Source of the DNA: Glandiceps talaboti
Taxonomy: Eukaryota; Hemichordata; Enteropneusta; Spengelidae
Direction of reading: 5' to 3'
NCBI RefSeq assembly: GCF_964340395.1
Contig: NC_135555.1
Coordinates: 20,495,447-20,559,446 of the forward strand
DNA length: 64,000 nt
Below are positions 37,001 to 47,337 of the stretch, piece by piece. The position numbers and the translations under genes are program-made. The notes below the pieces were generated by a model. It did no database searches, was not told where the DNA came from, and was given only the letters and a program-made list of their open reading frames with translations. Position 1 is the first letter of the stretch. Every line of letters starts with the position of its first letter.

Positions 37001-40000
37001 AAATATGGTGCATGAGATTTATTGTGCAGCTTACTTTAAACTCTATAGTCACTCTGGTTCTGTAGTATATACGTCATATATGTAAACTATAAATCAACTG
37101 TTACTATTCTATGGCATTCCGCTTTCTGTCTGTTTGACACGTTTGGTTAAAAAAATCAAATATTTAAGTATGGTTGATGTACGTACAAGTGTAAATATAG
37201 GAATTTTTCTCATTTTTCTTCCTGAATTGAAAATATCAATATTTCTTTTTACCTTTTCAAAGATGTACCTGGACATAGCTTAGAATCTATATTTTTCAAT
37301 TCAATTACAAATTGCTGATGAAACTAGTTTAGATTAGATAAGATTAACACCAGAACAGTGTCAGGACTCCAGAGTATGTCTGACCTCAATAAAGGTCAAG
37401 GTCATCTGATTAAGGTCATTGTCAAGTACTACATTTCATTATTCTTTTAATTAATGAAACTAATTAACAATAAATTAGAATCACCTCATAAAGTGGTAAT
37501 TTGCCAAATTGCACATAAGTCATACATACAATGTACATGACAGGTTCCTGGAACTAAATTATATGAATTTACACCCGTTACCAGCTGAATGAGGTGGGGG
37601 AGGGGGGCATTATTCTGTACAGGTAATCTCACAATCACTAATACAATTCTTGTATAGACTATAGTACAAGACAATCTGATAAAATTCTGATATGGTGAAA
37701 GCAGTTTGATTTCTTTATTTACCTCTATTTTTATTGCTTTGTGTCATTTGTTGTTCTGGATTATCGCACAGTGGGAAGACAGCAATCACCTGGTACAAGA
37801 CAATTGAAAACAAACTACGCTAAAGCAGTGGAAATAGAGGAAAAACAAACAAGTAAATTAATACAGTTACTAAATCTTGACAAACTGTGCCGAAATGAAA
37901 AACCCTAGTTTTGATAGAAATTCATGCTAGAATTATGATGTCCAATTTTATTTCAAGATATATGTTTTTAGGACAGTTTTTTTCTATTTCATTTTCATTT
38001 TGGATTTTGTTTTCAGAAACTCTATTTGATCAGTTTCATTTTGTCATTTTGATTGTGAGGGTAATTTCTACGCTAAAAGGGGTGTAATATGAGTTTATAC
38101 ATTTGGGGTAATTTCCTGCATATTCAGAGGTACCTGCCTTTAGTATTTCAGGTCCTGAAGCGTACTTTTTTATTTTTCAACCATCACTTGCTATTGGCCA
38201 AACTCAAACCAGGTATTCAAGAATAAGATATAAAACTTTGATGACATCATGTAGTATGCATATTCTAAAATCAATCATCAATCAATCAATCAATCAATTA
38301 ATCAATCAGTGAATTTATAAAGTGCCAGTTTCCACTATAATGTAGAGTTAAGAGCCACTGTACAATTAGAATGCTCTGGAGAATAGATAATAATGTCTTT
38401 AAATTAAAGTTCTTTTTGACGGTTGATGAAACCCTTTTTATGTCTTTAACTTCAGTTAATGAATGAGAACATTTTTTGGTGTCCTCTCACTGAGGGATGT
38501 ATTGATGTTATGGAAGAATACCTTTTATGTACATATTTTCATTACAAGTAAAAAAGCTTATAAATCAAGCTTATGGCATTTGAACAGCTGACAAAGTACT
38601 TTTATTCATGTAGAATTATGCACCAACTGTTCTTTTTGAAAATTTGTGTGTCAGCTTACAACATTTTGTATAAATAGAAACTATAAATTACATTCAAGCA
38701 TTTTGAGTAATGGAAAGTACATCCTTTTGTTCAGATTGACCTATTTTGAACATCTCATTAGCCATTTTCAAAAGAAATGCAGAACAAATTTAATTTTTTG
38801 TAGTACAAAACATTCAGAAATGTCATTGGACAGGGTCAGTGTGTTTAGTTCACTTTTTGTGTGGATGGATATTAAAGAGAAGTTTCATTATGTTTTGTGT
38901 TATTTTCAAAAAAACAAAACTACAGTGTAATTGTCTGCAGTACAAATAACTTTCCTATCCAGAAACATTCCCATTTGACAGGGTCAGTGTATCGATTTCA
39001 ATTTTTTTGTGATGTGTCGATGGATAAAGGAAGTTTCATGATATTTTGTGCCATATGCTATTACAGTAGGTGTATCCAAGGTTTCTAAAAATAGCATGCC
39101 ACTCTTATGATGTCAATCATGTGCAGGTACCACACACAAAAGATTTTTGAATAAAAATATGTAATTTTATATCCAGGTTGCTCTACATCATATCAACTCA
39201 CATCAACATTGTTGTTCTGTGATGTTTGAAATATGAGTCAAAATGTTCCAAATTGTCACAGTTTTCCTGATTTTTCATAAATTTCATACGTATTAAGTAA
39301 TAATTTCTAAATGTCATATTTATTTAGAATATTTTGACTGAAGTGCTGCTATTATATCTAATACATATAGTAACATAAACACATGACTAAAGTGGCCATA
39401 TGGACGACGAATTGATATTTATTTTGGATTTTTTATTCATAAAAACAACTCTACTGTGTTTCCCTACTTACAAAACAGGATGTGAAACATACCAAGTCAA
39501 TGTTTCTAACTCAATAAATTGAAAAAAACTAGAATGTGTCTGAAAAGTTTGTTATTGTACATACAGTAACAAACAGTTTCTGCATTTTTTAATTTTGGGC
39601 TGTTTTAGTATTTATTGAGTTACAAACAAGGACCTGGTATATGTTGTTTCACATTCTTTTTTTTCAAGCAGGAAAAAATCATACAGTTGTTTTATGAATA
39701 AAATATCCAAAATAAATAACGATTTGTTGTCCATATGGCCACTTTAAGTAATGTAATACAGATAAAAGTGATTGGCAGCTGACACAAAATATAACCCAGG
39801 TAAATTATTTACGCTCTGGGTTTGGAGCTATGACTAAATATTACCAAATAGTTACTATAGAATATGGGTAACCGATGGTCTACAGTAACTATTTGGTAAT
39901 ACTTTGTATTAGTTTCGAACTCTGAGTGTAAATAATTGACCTTGTTTATTTTGGCTAAATCACTCAGCCTACTTCACCTGTTATTCTACGTCATTCTGAA

Positions 40001-43000
40001 GAAGACTGCATGATTTAGCTAAATTATTTATGCTTTGAGTTCAAAACTACCATATGATTGTATAGCAAGGAAACAATGTTTTTGTTTGTATTTGGTAATA
40101 GTTTATTAGTTACCTGAAAACATATCCATTTCAAGACGCTTGTCTTTCCTTGGCCTAAAAAATGACTTCCTTGCAATATAGTATCTGCTTTACATGCAGG
40201 CAATGAGTTTGTATTACTGGAGATTAGTCAAATAAACCCAGTTGTGCCGCGGCCATTTTATGTTCAATGAAATAATAACCTGGTAAGCACTTAAGCTGTA
40301 CACACTTTGGCATTTTTTGTTTGAAATATGTACCGTAGTATACTGTGTAATTTTCACAATTACTGTAATTGCATTGCAGCATAATTTATAATGGTGAAAT
40401 TTTCTTTGCAATTTTACAGGTGTGGGTGACAGAGATGAGATAGTTATCAACTGTGGACAGGGTGGAGACATATCTGTAGACTGTAATGCAACACACCTTA
40501 CCCTTGTCAACTTGACCTTCACCCAGGATGGCACCACAGAAGGTGTATTGTGTGTAAGACATGGAATGACAACTCTGGACAATTGTAAATTTGTGTGTGA
40601 TGCCAAAGGTGTTGTAGTCAGACAGGGTGCAGAGTTGATGATGAAAGGGTGTGAAGTTTACGGGGCAAAGGTAAGTCAGAGAAAATGTGCACAATATTAC
40701 TCACAACCTAATGGAATGATATCTTTGAGATCTGAAAACTGAGAGTATGGCAAGAATTTTGTAAAATAAATAGTAAAATAAAATAGTATATTGGTCATTA
40801 AAACAAGATGTAATATTTGACATGAAACAAAATTGTGTTATATTATCCATTCATTTACTCTAGAGGGCGCTGTTCACTAGGTATGGCTTGCTGCAAGTCA
40901 GTATACAGCATCATCTTGTATGGTTTCCCAAATTTCCACAAATTTAAGCACAGTGTATTTTGTAAGTTTTGGTATGCAGATAACTGAAGAGAGAATCTAG
41001 TAAAACTTTTATAGGTTTCTATACCTAGTACGACAATTTTGGTGCTGGTCAAACTCGGTGAAAAATGTATATGAAGCTAAAGGAAATTCTACAAAAAGAA
41101 AGACTGATTTAGTGCAATAGACACTGACTGTTACAAGAAAGGATTGTGTTCTATATTGTCAGGCCCAAGAATTGTCAAATACATGTACTCCAAGTGAGAC
41201 AACTCTCCATGACAATGCCATGGATACTACCACAGTTGTGCAACTTGCACTGAGTGCATCACCACATGATCACCTGTGAAGAGTAGCTCTGACTTTGGTG
41301 ACGGAGCTGAGTTTTTGAAGGACATGTATTCCAATAACCATTTGAAATAATGACTTTTTTTCAACAGAGTGCTGGTGTTACCATTCATGAAGGCAGTGTA
41401 GCTAGAATTTCTAACAACGACATACATCATTGTGGGCAAACACAAGATGGAAGAGCAGAAGGTGGTATTCTCATTAAGGTAAAAAGGAATTATTAGAGGC
41501 TGACCTATTTTCTCAGTGCAATTAGTAAAAGAGTTCAAATTGAGAAATTGTATGTAATTGTAAGCTCACAACTGGTGTGTCACTGTGTGTGTGTGTGTGT
41601 GTGTGTCTGTCTGTGTCTGTCTATCCGTCTCTGTCTGCTGTCTGTGTGTGTGTCTGTCTGTCTGTCTGTGCATGTGTGTCTGTGTCTGTGTTTGTGTCTG
41701 TTGGGGTGGGGATCAGGCTGGGGATATACAAAGAATGTTATTATCATGTGATCAAGATTGGATTCCTATAGCATGTCTATCATATACCAGTGTGTGAAAT
41801 AAATTTGAATCGTTGTACTTAAATAGTATGTGTCATGATAGCATCACATTGCATGTCCATTATGTGCTGTCAAGGAGATTGCACTGCTGTGTGTGAATTA
41901 ATCAGAAAAAATTGTCTGCTTCAAATTTATCTGTATTCACATGTAATATGAAATGAAATAAAACGGAAAGTCAGGAAATCAATCTGGAAAGCTTTCTGGT
42001 TTTGAAAATAAGATTTCCCCCCCCCCCCCCCCCCACCACACACACATACACAGGTGATGAGTTGTATGCAAGATATGTTAACATTTCAAAATTACAACAA
42101 CAAAAATATGTCCAGGGCTTGTGTATAATATACCTGTCAATCATGTCTTGACAAGTACAAATGATCTTTCTATTTATAATATTCATTGTTCTAATTTCCA
42201 AAAGTAACAAACAACATTCCAGGTATGAAATTAGACAACTAACTTAAAGTGAACAACAAACATCCTAGGCATATCATCAAACTAATCAATATATATGCAA
42301 ATTACATATTTGTTCACATTTAATTATCCTGAATAATTAATAAACATCACTTCAGTTTACTAAATTACATAATTAAAATGAAAACATTCCAAAGTTTTGT
42401 TCATTCTAATCAATATCTATTTCATGTACATAATTTTAATTTACCTTGATTAATTAATTAATTAACACTATCTTAGATACTTAATTAGATAAACACAAAA
42501 AAACACATTCAGGACTTAGGCTATACCTGTCAATTGTGTCTATGCACTTGTACATGATTTCAACTCTCAATACCTGAAGGAGAATTTTATCACTGAGGCA
42601 CGTCGGAAAAAGTAATTGTTCTGGTTGACACCATGACTTCCACTCCATGTACTATGCATAACTACATGTACTACACCGTAGTCTCCAGTTAAAATGCGAC
42701 AACTGACCAAAAAAACACTGCTGGATTTGCTTGAATGAAATAAGCTAAGGAAAGACCTCATGCAATGCCTAAATTATATAAAGACATCAATACAGCTGAT
42801 ACAAAAACAACAGTGGGTGCCTCTAATGTAGGTTTAGATGACGTTTTCATCAATTTGTTTTATATCTGTTGAAGTTATAATGTAACAGTAACAGTTATAC
42901 TCAATGTTATAATGTGTAGTGTTCCATCAGTAAACAGAGTTATGGGATCCTGGCTGCTGTGGTGTTTATACTTTGATAAGTTACTGTCGTTATTAACATT

Positions 43001-44425
43001 GTGTGTCTTTGCATGAAATTTGTCTTATTCCGGTTTACCATAAGCAAGCAAATGCACCAGTGTTTTTTTCCAGGGTTGTATCAAAGCAATTATTTTGATT
43101 AATTAATTAGTAAGCATGTATAATATTGAATTAGATAAATTCAACATCACAATTCATTCCACGTTTCCAGGGTTTAGACCTTTACAGGGTTTAGACCTTT
43201 ACCTGTCAATCATATCAATGCAGATGACCTTTTTTATTGATACAGCAAATGTAATTAGATGTGATGAATAATTTAACGGTTATTACTGTCATGAACAAAC
43301 CCATAAATTATCAAAGATTAGTTTTATATTAACCTGTCAATCACATCTGCATTAATTACCAATATTATAATATGCAGCATTGTGCTAATCATAAGAAGTT
43401 AATTTTAAAAAAAATATTATTTTTGATAATTACACACTAGATAGCCTCTTACTCATTATTGATATATTTACTGTGACTAAGAATATTATAATTAAAATAG
43501 CCAGATTTGTAAATTTTATAAAACAATTTTATCATAGCTTCCTACTTGAAAAATCAATGTGAAGTCCTTGTTTGTAACTCAATAAATTACAAAAGATTAT
43601 TTATAAACATGTCAAATGATTGTTATTGTACGTACAATAACACATTTTTTACAATTAAAAAAAAATCTTTTTGCAATGTAATTATTTACGAGCAGAGAGT
43701 TGGTCTGTGGTGTTTCACGTAGATTTTTCAAGTAGGAAGCCATGATAAAATTATTTTATAAATTAAAAATCCAAAATAAATACCCAATCCTCATCCATAT
43801 GGCCACTTTAACAAATGCATGTTAATGAGATACATATTATGACTAGTCTTGCTTGTCGTAAGTCAGGAATCGATTCTGACATTGTTCCTTGAGAAAGGAG
43901 GATGTCAGAATTCCTGACTTATCCATCTGCAAGGAATATAGAGGGGGACTGACTACTACAACCGCTGAGTAGGAAACATTTCTAATGAATTTTAATTTCT
44001 CTATGACATGTATTGATTTCCTGTACATTCAAATGATGCAACAGTGCAGCATCTGTGTTTAATTGCTTGGAATGACAGCTGTGCATGTGTTCATCAGTTT
44101 AGTTTTGTAGCTGAAATGATTTTCATTGCTAGAACATTAACATTTATGTAATAAATATATTGAGCATAATGTATGAGATTTTCAATTCCTTTAGGACATT
44201 TTGCAACAATGATTTGACACTCTGCTAGACACTACATATTTATGCATTTCGGTGACCAATTTTAGTTTAATTTGGTTTTGTTTCTCAATGTAACACATTT
44301 ACATGTAAAATGATGGAAATGGAAAAATGCAAGTGAGTGTGTGTGTGTGTGTGTGTGTGTTGTGTTGTGTGTGTGTGTGTGTGTATGTATATGTATGTAT
44401 GGATGTATGGATGTATGTATGTATG

Positions 44426-44456
<31 letters not shown>

Positions 44457-44485
44457 GTATGTATGTATGTATGTATGTATGTATG

Positions 44486-44516
<31 letters not shown>

Positions 44517-44866
44517 GTATGTGTGTCTGTCTGTCTGTGTCTGTGCTGATGATGATTGAACTTTTAAGTCTCTAGATGCCAACAAAGAAATTCCAGAAAT
44601 TAGCTCATTATCAAACACACTCAAAATATCTTAGACTTTATTTCCAACTTTAATTTCATGCACAGGCAAATATGATAGATGATGAAGAAAACCCAAGAGT
44701 GAAATTATCAGCAAACAAAATCCATGACAACTTTGGATATGGAATAACCATTACACAACAATTGATTGGCATGGAAAATGATCCGGAAATCACCAAAGGA
44801 ATCAACCTGGAAAATATGGATAATTCCATAAGTTACAACTCATTAGGATGTCTTGGATCCATTTAA
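26677..44866 (+). CDS. SHCBP1: SHCBP1-like protein (SHC SH2-domain binding / Nessun dorma family), nine exons
   Basis: Exons: 26677-26991, 27866-28068, 28856-28948, 29635-29868, 30431-30554, 35863-36016, 40420-40670, 41368-41478, 44666-44866. Every junction is GT-AG and in phase; the total is 1686 nt, 561 aa. The N-terminal half carries the family block YRRPCEVSKGFKKF.EEEIEPVGW (exon 1) and FFYDHIWRGWDEEDEDD (exon 3). Exon 4 is coiled-coil-like. Exons 6-9 (about residues 324-561) form right-handed parallel beta-helix repeats (PbH1), with motifs such as CYDGDTILILPGTY, TTLDNCKF, AELMMKGCEVYGAK and EGGILIK. Family members bind SHC1 in mammals, and centralspindlin in flies (Nessun dorma) for cytokinesis. 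Human SHCBP1 is 672 aa; this model ends about 40 residues after the last helix turn and lacks the usual C-terminal tail. SHCBP1L is the alternative paralogue assignment. Introns are large and full of repeats. Confidence 0.9.
27390..27419. repeat. 30-bp perfect palindrome (intron 1)
   Basis: Each half reads ATATACCAGGATATG and its exact complement, with no loop. The flanking block 27229-27336 is a second inverted pair ('cctagatcctt' / 'aaggatctagg'). Confidence 0.8.
27438..27728. repeat. MITE-like element, family 4, copy 1 (intron 1)
   Basis: Begins 'aaagtggccatatggatgag' and has an AT-rich body with 'ttattgtaagtacagtaaca' and 'ccatgataaaattgttttat'. It lacks the right terminal 'ggccacttta' of the other copies (39387-39748, 43510-43810). 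Confidence 0.6.
27757..27826. repeat. (CACTA)n tandem repeat
   Basis: About 13 pentamer units, some CACTG, just before exon 2. Confidence 0.85.
27866..28068 (+). CDS. SHCBP1: SHCBP1-like exon 2
   Basis: Acceptor 'cttttattag', donor CTCAG|GTAATC. Phase 0 in, phase 2 out. Codes residues 106-173 (VNDVRATDF...LVPLAELYPVYDD). Confidence 0.88.
28333..28706. repeat. Inverted-repeat element (intron 2)
   Basis: The arm at 28340-28410 ('cattttcataaactatgggt' ... 'gagtcatttcatgattttac') is inverted at 28637-28704 with about 5 mismatches. The centre holds several 'gaatattcatga' motifs. MITE-like. Confidence 0.7.
28856..28948 (+). CDS. SHCBP1: SHCBP1-like exon 3
   Basis: Short exon too small for a Met-started ORF. 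Acceptor 'aacttggcag', donor CT|GTAAGT, phase 2 on both sides. Codes FFYDHIWRGWDEEDEDDYIY and RHLTPRLK, a hallmark acidic segment of the family. Confidence 0.88.
28978..29240. repeat. Inverted-repeat element with (GATTT)n arm (intron 3)
   Basis: 'accacagggtgtagtgaaca' at 28979 and the following (GATTT)n are inverted at 29170-29236 ('gaccctgtggt'). Confidence 0.65.
29323..29510 (-). repeat. Dispersed repeat, family 2, copy 4 (intron 3)
   Basis: Same orientation as 483-765 ('tattccccaatattttcttt', 'ggaatattttgactca', 'aacagcagaa'). Confidence 0.55.
29635..29868 (+). CDS. SHCBP1: SHCBP1-like exon 4
   Basis: Acceptor 'ccacctattag', donor ATGAG|GTACTT, phase 2 on both sides. Begins YYDI and codes an amphipathic, Gln/Leu/Lys-rich region with an SDSEND acidic patch, ending VMENPMMR as in vertebrate SHCBP1 (ENPLLR). 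Confidence 0.88.
30431..30554 (+). CDS. SHCBP1: SHCBP1-like exon 5
   Basis: Acceptor 'tttatcttag', donor ATCCAG|GTAAGA. Phase 2 in, phase 0 out. Codes LVISHQDSFNG...VVTHIVTDKLTVSMIQ. Its last 45 nt are duplicated downstream in the intron (30611-30656). Confidence 0.82.
30602..30660 (+). repeat. Duplicated exon-5 tail with decoy donor (intron 5)
   Basis: 'gtagttacac.cagtgact.a.aaactgact' ending 'gcatgatccag|gtgatc' repeats 30507-30560, including the splice donor region. The copy has diverged and is not in a supported exon. Confidence 0.7.
31150..33150 (+). repeat. 40-bp minisatellite with 53-bp variants (intron 5)
   Basis: Unit: TGTTGAAATTTGCACAGATT followed by TACATATAGTGGCCTGTAAA, about 48-50 copies. 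Five units carry an extra 13 bp ('tgcattgaattactataaat' form) at 31521, 32054, 32308, 32601 and 32814. Their spacings (533, 254, 293, 213) are multiples of 40 plus 13 or 14, showing higher-order amplification. Variation is mostly atg/ata, aaa/aag and tga/tca. Confidence 0.95.
33281..33680. repeat. Foldback element, family 1, copy 2 (intron 5)
   Basis: Termini 'aaggcctaataaaaaaaatt' and 'aattttttttaggcctt'. The internal sequence is the reverse of 26-392. Confidence 0.65.
34027..34052. repeat. Poly-T tract
   Basis: About 26 T, abutting the inverted element at 34073. Confidence 0.8.
34073..34600. repeat. Nested inverted element (intron 5)
   Basis: 'aataatgtacgccctccaag' (34073) is inverted at 34185-34212 ('gggagggcgtacattattgt'). 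Inner copies of 'cccataatgg' and 'gcaaactttg' are also inverted. A wider pair joins 'ttccagtgaatttg' (34236) with 'aaattcactggaa' (34588). Confidence 0.65.
34601..35057. other. Intron 5, nothing recognised
   Basis: AT-rich intronic sequence without clear structure. Confidence 0.5.
35058..35446. repeat. MITE-like element with CAGTGTTGCA termini (intron 5)
   Basis: 'cagtgttgcagcca' at 35061 is inverted as 'tggttgcaacactg' at 35432. 'tgggtcat' units occur inside. No transposase. Confidence 0.55.
35560..35716. repeat. Hairpin element (intron 5)
   Basis: 'tctacctgtagactccaaga' and 'actatcgctactactaat' are inverted at 35640-35715 over about 70 bp with a short loop. Confidence 0.65.
35863..36016 (+). 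CDS. SHCBP1: SHCBP1-like exon 6
   Basis: Acceptor 'tctcatgtacag', donor AGGG|GTAAGT. Phase 0 in, phase 1 out. Codes NLQLSSDTV...CYDGDTILILPGTYTADGFY, the first beta-helix turn. Confidence 0.88.
36524..36910 (+). repeat. Dispersed repeat, family 3, copy 3 (intron 6)
   Basis: The reverse complement of 9994-10365 ('acgatttacacc', 'attcatccacagccactcac', 'gactttgaccagacgtggtt'). Confidence 0.65.
36911..39386. other. Intron 6, mostly featureless
   Basis: A short (ATCA)n at 38277-38305 is followed by 'tgaatttataaagtgcc'. Otherwise AT-rich intron with spurious ORFs. Confidence 0.5.
39387..39748. repeat. MITE-like element, family 4, copy 2 (intron 6)
   Basis: The complete copy. Termini are 'ctaaagtggccatatggac' and 'gtccatatggccactttaag', the arms continue inward ('tttattttggat' / 'atccaaaataaa'), and the centre is 'ttattgtacatacagtaaca'. 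Confidence 0.75.
39798..39942. repeat. Inverted-repeat element (intron 6)
   Basis: 'taaattatttacgctctggg' and 'attaccaaatagttac' are inverted at 39884-39940 with small indels. A third partial arm is at 40020-40060. Confidence 0.65.
40420..40670 (+). CDS. SHCBP1: SHCBP1-like exon 7
   Basis: Acceptor 'gcaattttacag', donor GCAAAG|GTAAGT. Phase 1 in, phase 0 out. Codes several PbH1 turns (DEIVINCGQGGDISVDC, LTLVNLTF, TTLDNCKFVCDAKGVVV, GCEVYGAK). Confidence 0.9.
41368..41478 (+). CDS. SHCBP1: SHCBP1-like exon 8
   Basis: Acceptor 'tttttttcaacag', donor ATTAAG|GTAAAA. Phase 0 on both sides. Codes SAGVTIHEGSVARISNNDIH and EGGILIK, a beta-helix turn. Confidence 0.88.
41585..41700. repeat. (GT)n / (TCTG)n microsatellite (intron 8)
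   Basis: Compound GT, CTGT and TCTG repeats. Confidence 0.85.
42017..42034. repeat. Poly-C run (intron 8)
   Basis: About 17 C followed by (CA)n. Confidence 0.8.
42240..43509. other. Intron 8, AT-rich degenerate repeats
   Basis: Recurring 'taattaattaat', 'acctgtcaat(c)atgtc' and a direct 'ggtttagacctttac' doublet at 43170-43202. No gene. Confidence 0.45.
43510..43810. repeat. MITE-like element, family 4, copy 3 (intron 8)
   Basis: The body matches 27438-27728 and 39387-39748 ('gattgttattgtacgtaca', 'gaagccatgataaaatt'). The right end is 'catccatatggccacttta'; the left end is truncated. Confidence 0.65.
43857..43922. repeat. Hairpin (intron 8)
   Basis: 'taagtcaggaatcgattctg' pairs with 'gtcagaattcctgactta' with a short loop. 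Confidence 0.65.
44336..44540. repeat. (GT)n / (GTAT)n microsatellite (intron 8)
   Basis: GT repeats, then about 30 GTAT units with a few GTAA, then TCTG. Confidence 0.95.
44666..44866 (+). CDS. SHCBP1: SHCBP1-like exon 9 (terminal)
   Basis: Acceptor 'aatttcatgcacag', then 66 codons to TAA at 44864. Codes the last beta-helix turn (KLSANKIHDNFGYGITI) and a short tail ending GCLGSI. No downstream exon equivalent to the vertebrate C-terminus was found by eye before 47 kb. Confidence 0.82.
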   Translation, partial: ANMIDDEENPRVKLSANKIHDNFGYGITITQQLIGMENDPEITKGINLENMDNSISYNSLGCLGSI

Positions 44867-45439
44867 GATAAAGGAAGAAGTTGCCAGAAATGTAGGAAGG
44901 AAGTATTTGATGTTAATTACCAGTTATCAAAAAAGACAAAAGATTTCACAATTTAGCCACTAGGGGTGCTATTATTTCGACAGCAGATTTTGGTCAAAAT
45001 TGTGGGTCAGAGCATTCTTTACTATAGTCTACAGTAGTTTCTAAATCATCTTTTCCAACATTTCATTGCAAAATTTTGATATCATTCTTGGTTAATTCAA
45101 ATAGTTCTTCTGTTTTCAGTTGTTTAAGTTTAAGGAACTTATGAATTTTGTTTTTTTACCAATTTCTTCCATTGCTTGTTGTAATGCATTCAGCATAATG
45201 ACTAATGTATCAGCTGAACATTGCTTTTCAAAAATCCAATCCATACTAAACCTTTTCTCGACAAGACTATAGTTTGGTGGACTAGCTAGAGACTGCCATA
45301 CCATGGAACACTATTTATGGTCAAGGTCGAGACTCATATGTTAGTAAAACATTTACAGAAATTCAAAGACACTGCCATGTTTAAATTCATATTTATTGTA
45401 AATAAATTCTTTTTTGAATTCTTAGAAAACTTGCATGTA
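44867..45439. other. 3' flank / UTR of the SHCBP1-like gene
   Basis: No further exon seen. No strong AATAAA appears in the first 500 bp; one lies at about 45841. Confidence 0.4.
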
Positions 45440-45745
45440 CTTCGGTAGTAATGGAATTCTTGAAGATTCTTGGAAAAGAATTCTTGAAAAGTTGACAAAT
45501 AGAGTTCTTGAAAAAGTTGCCCGATAGAATTCTTGGAAAAGTTGCCCAATAGAATTCTTGGAAATGTTGCCAAATAGAGTTCTTGAAAAAGTTGCCAAAT
45601 AGAATTCTTGAAAAAGTTGCCAAATAGAATTTTTGAAAATGTTGCCAAATAGAGTTTTTGAAAAAGTTACCAAATAGAGTTCTTGAAAAAGTTGCCCAAT
45701 ACAATTCTTGGAAATGTTGTTCAACAGAATTCTTGGAAAAGTTGC
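45440..45745. repeat. 25-bp tandem repeat
   Basis: Unit GTTGCCAAATAGAATTCTTG followed by AAAAA, about 12 copies, most with an EcoRI-type GAATTC. All three minus-strand frames are open because the 25-bp unit has no stop in any of them. Confidence 0.92.
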
Positions 45746-46011
45746 CTTAATATAAGATATATAATTCTCAGTAACATTCTTGGAGGAACTCTGTATAATA
45801 TGGCCTGAGAGTCGTTCTGATACTATGCATTCATATTTACAAATAAAGGACACCTTAACTTACATTAGATTAGAACAGGAAAGCTGTATAATTAGTTTCT
45901 GTTTTACCCAAAATATGTCAAATGTACATAAAATATAGTTTTTCCATCCAGATGCATTTATATTATTACCTATATAGAATTAAGAAGTTATATGCTGCAA
46001 ATAATATATTA

Positions 46012-46436
46012 CTCTAGTAATTGAGGCTTTGGTTTACTAATATCATGGAGGTATAAGGGAAGATATACCTCCTTATACCTACATGCTAAGATAGACCTCA
46101 GACCACTAAAAGGTCTGAGGATAGACACAAACTAAAACTATTGTCACAAAACATGTTGATACAACAGTGATAAGCTATTGAATGGACGTTGGTGTAATTA
46201 TAGTCCCAGTAAGGTGGCTCTCTTAAAGCTAGTACCATTGCAGTCTCAGACCACTTGTTTACTGAGTTGCAGTGTACTGTTTTGACTTCCAATGTTTACA
46301 CTCTCTTCATCACAGGGTGATTACATTTACAGAACAGAGGAACTGCTGTCACCCACTTGTGTAATTTATCACATTGAACAGTAGTAGTTTTAGTTTTTGC
46401 CTATCTTAGTAAAATCGAAGCCTCAATTACCTGAGT
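46012..46436. repeat. Inverted-repeat element
   Basis: 'tagtaattgaggctttggtt' and 'aagatag..' are inverted at 46380-46436 ('ttttgcctatctta', 'cgaagcctcaattac'). Smaller hairpins inside: 'ggaggtata'/'tatacctcc' and 'cctcagacc'/'ggtctgagg'. Confidence 0.6.
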
Positions 46437-46598
46437 TGTATGCCCCATACAAACCATGTACATTTACACTGGATACATTGAGAGCTACAGGTCCCTGTGT
46501 ATAATCATTGTATACCCAGCACTGTAAGCTGATCCCGTGTACAACTGTAACAGACATGATGATAGTTTTATCATCATGCTTTGTGAATACAAATATAG

Positions 46599-46737
46599 CT
46601 CTGTAGCCTGTTTACTGCCATGTTGAGATACATCATTAGCTGGTCAAACCTCCCAGCAGAAGAATGCAAGGGCTATGAGGCACCTCCAGCTAATGATGTA
46701 TCTCGACAGCACCGTAAACAGGGTACAGAGCTCTGTG
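46599..46737. repeat. Hairpin element
   Basis: 'agctctgtagcctgtttac' and 'gagatacatcattagctgg' are inverted at 46688-46737 over about 47 bp. Confidence 0.65.
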
Positions 46738-46984
46738 ACTTTATCAACAATCTGTGCATTGTACTTAGTTACCTTGGAAACAACAGTGTGACTTTAATTT
46801 TGTCAACAGTATAACTGATCATGTTCACTGTCAAACTCATAAATGTACTACATTGGTACATTTACAGTTATTTTTAGACATTTATAGTTATTGCAAATAA
46901 AGTTTATTCTATCATATTCTGCTCTGTTTACCGATTTTAATTCATATCTGTATCTTTTGGTTATGTAATTCTAAGGAAGAATAA

Positions 46985-47012
46985 TATCTGTGTGTGTGTG
47001 TGTGTGTGTGTA
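46985..47012. repeat. (TG)n at left edge of the coiled-coil array
   Basis: Short TG tract. TATG/TGTG-rich sequence also precedes units B and D (53550-53620, 63000-63050). Confidence 0.7.
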
Positions 47013-47337
47013 CATAATTATATTGGGAAATGTTTTATTGTACACGCTTACATCATACAATTTCCCAAAACAAGTTTTCCTTAAAATATTAAAATTTGAA
47101 AAATTGTTTATCTCGGTAACTCCTATGCATTTCTGTATTACAACTTCGTCCTTTTTTTTTCAAAGGTTTTGAAACCTTCGTAAACAAAAGAAAAATGTAA
47201 AAGTGTTGCAGAATTCTTGGAATGTCATGTCATGAATAGTACTTGTATAGCAACACATGTCAGTTTATGTTATATCGCACCCTAGTGTCAGATTACTGAT
47301 TTCAACTGGAAAGTACATGTTTTGTAGCATAAGTGTT

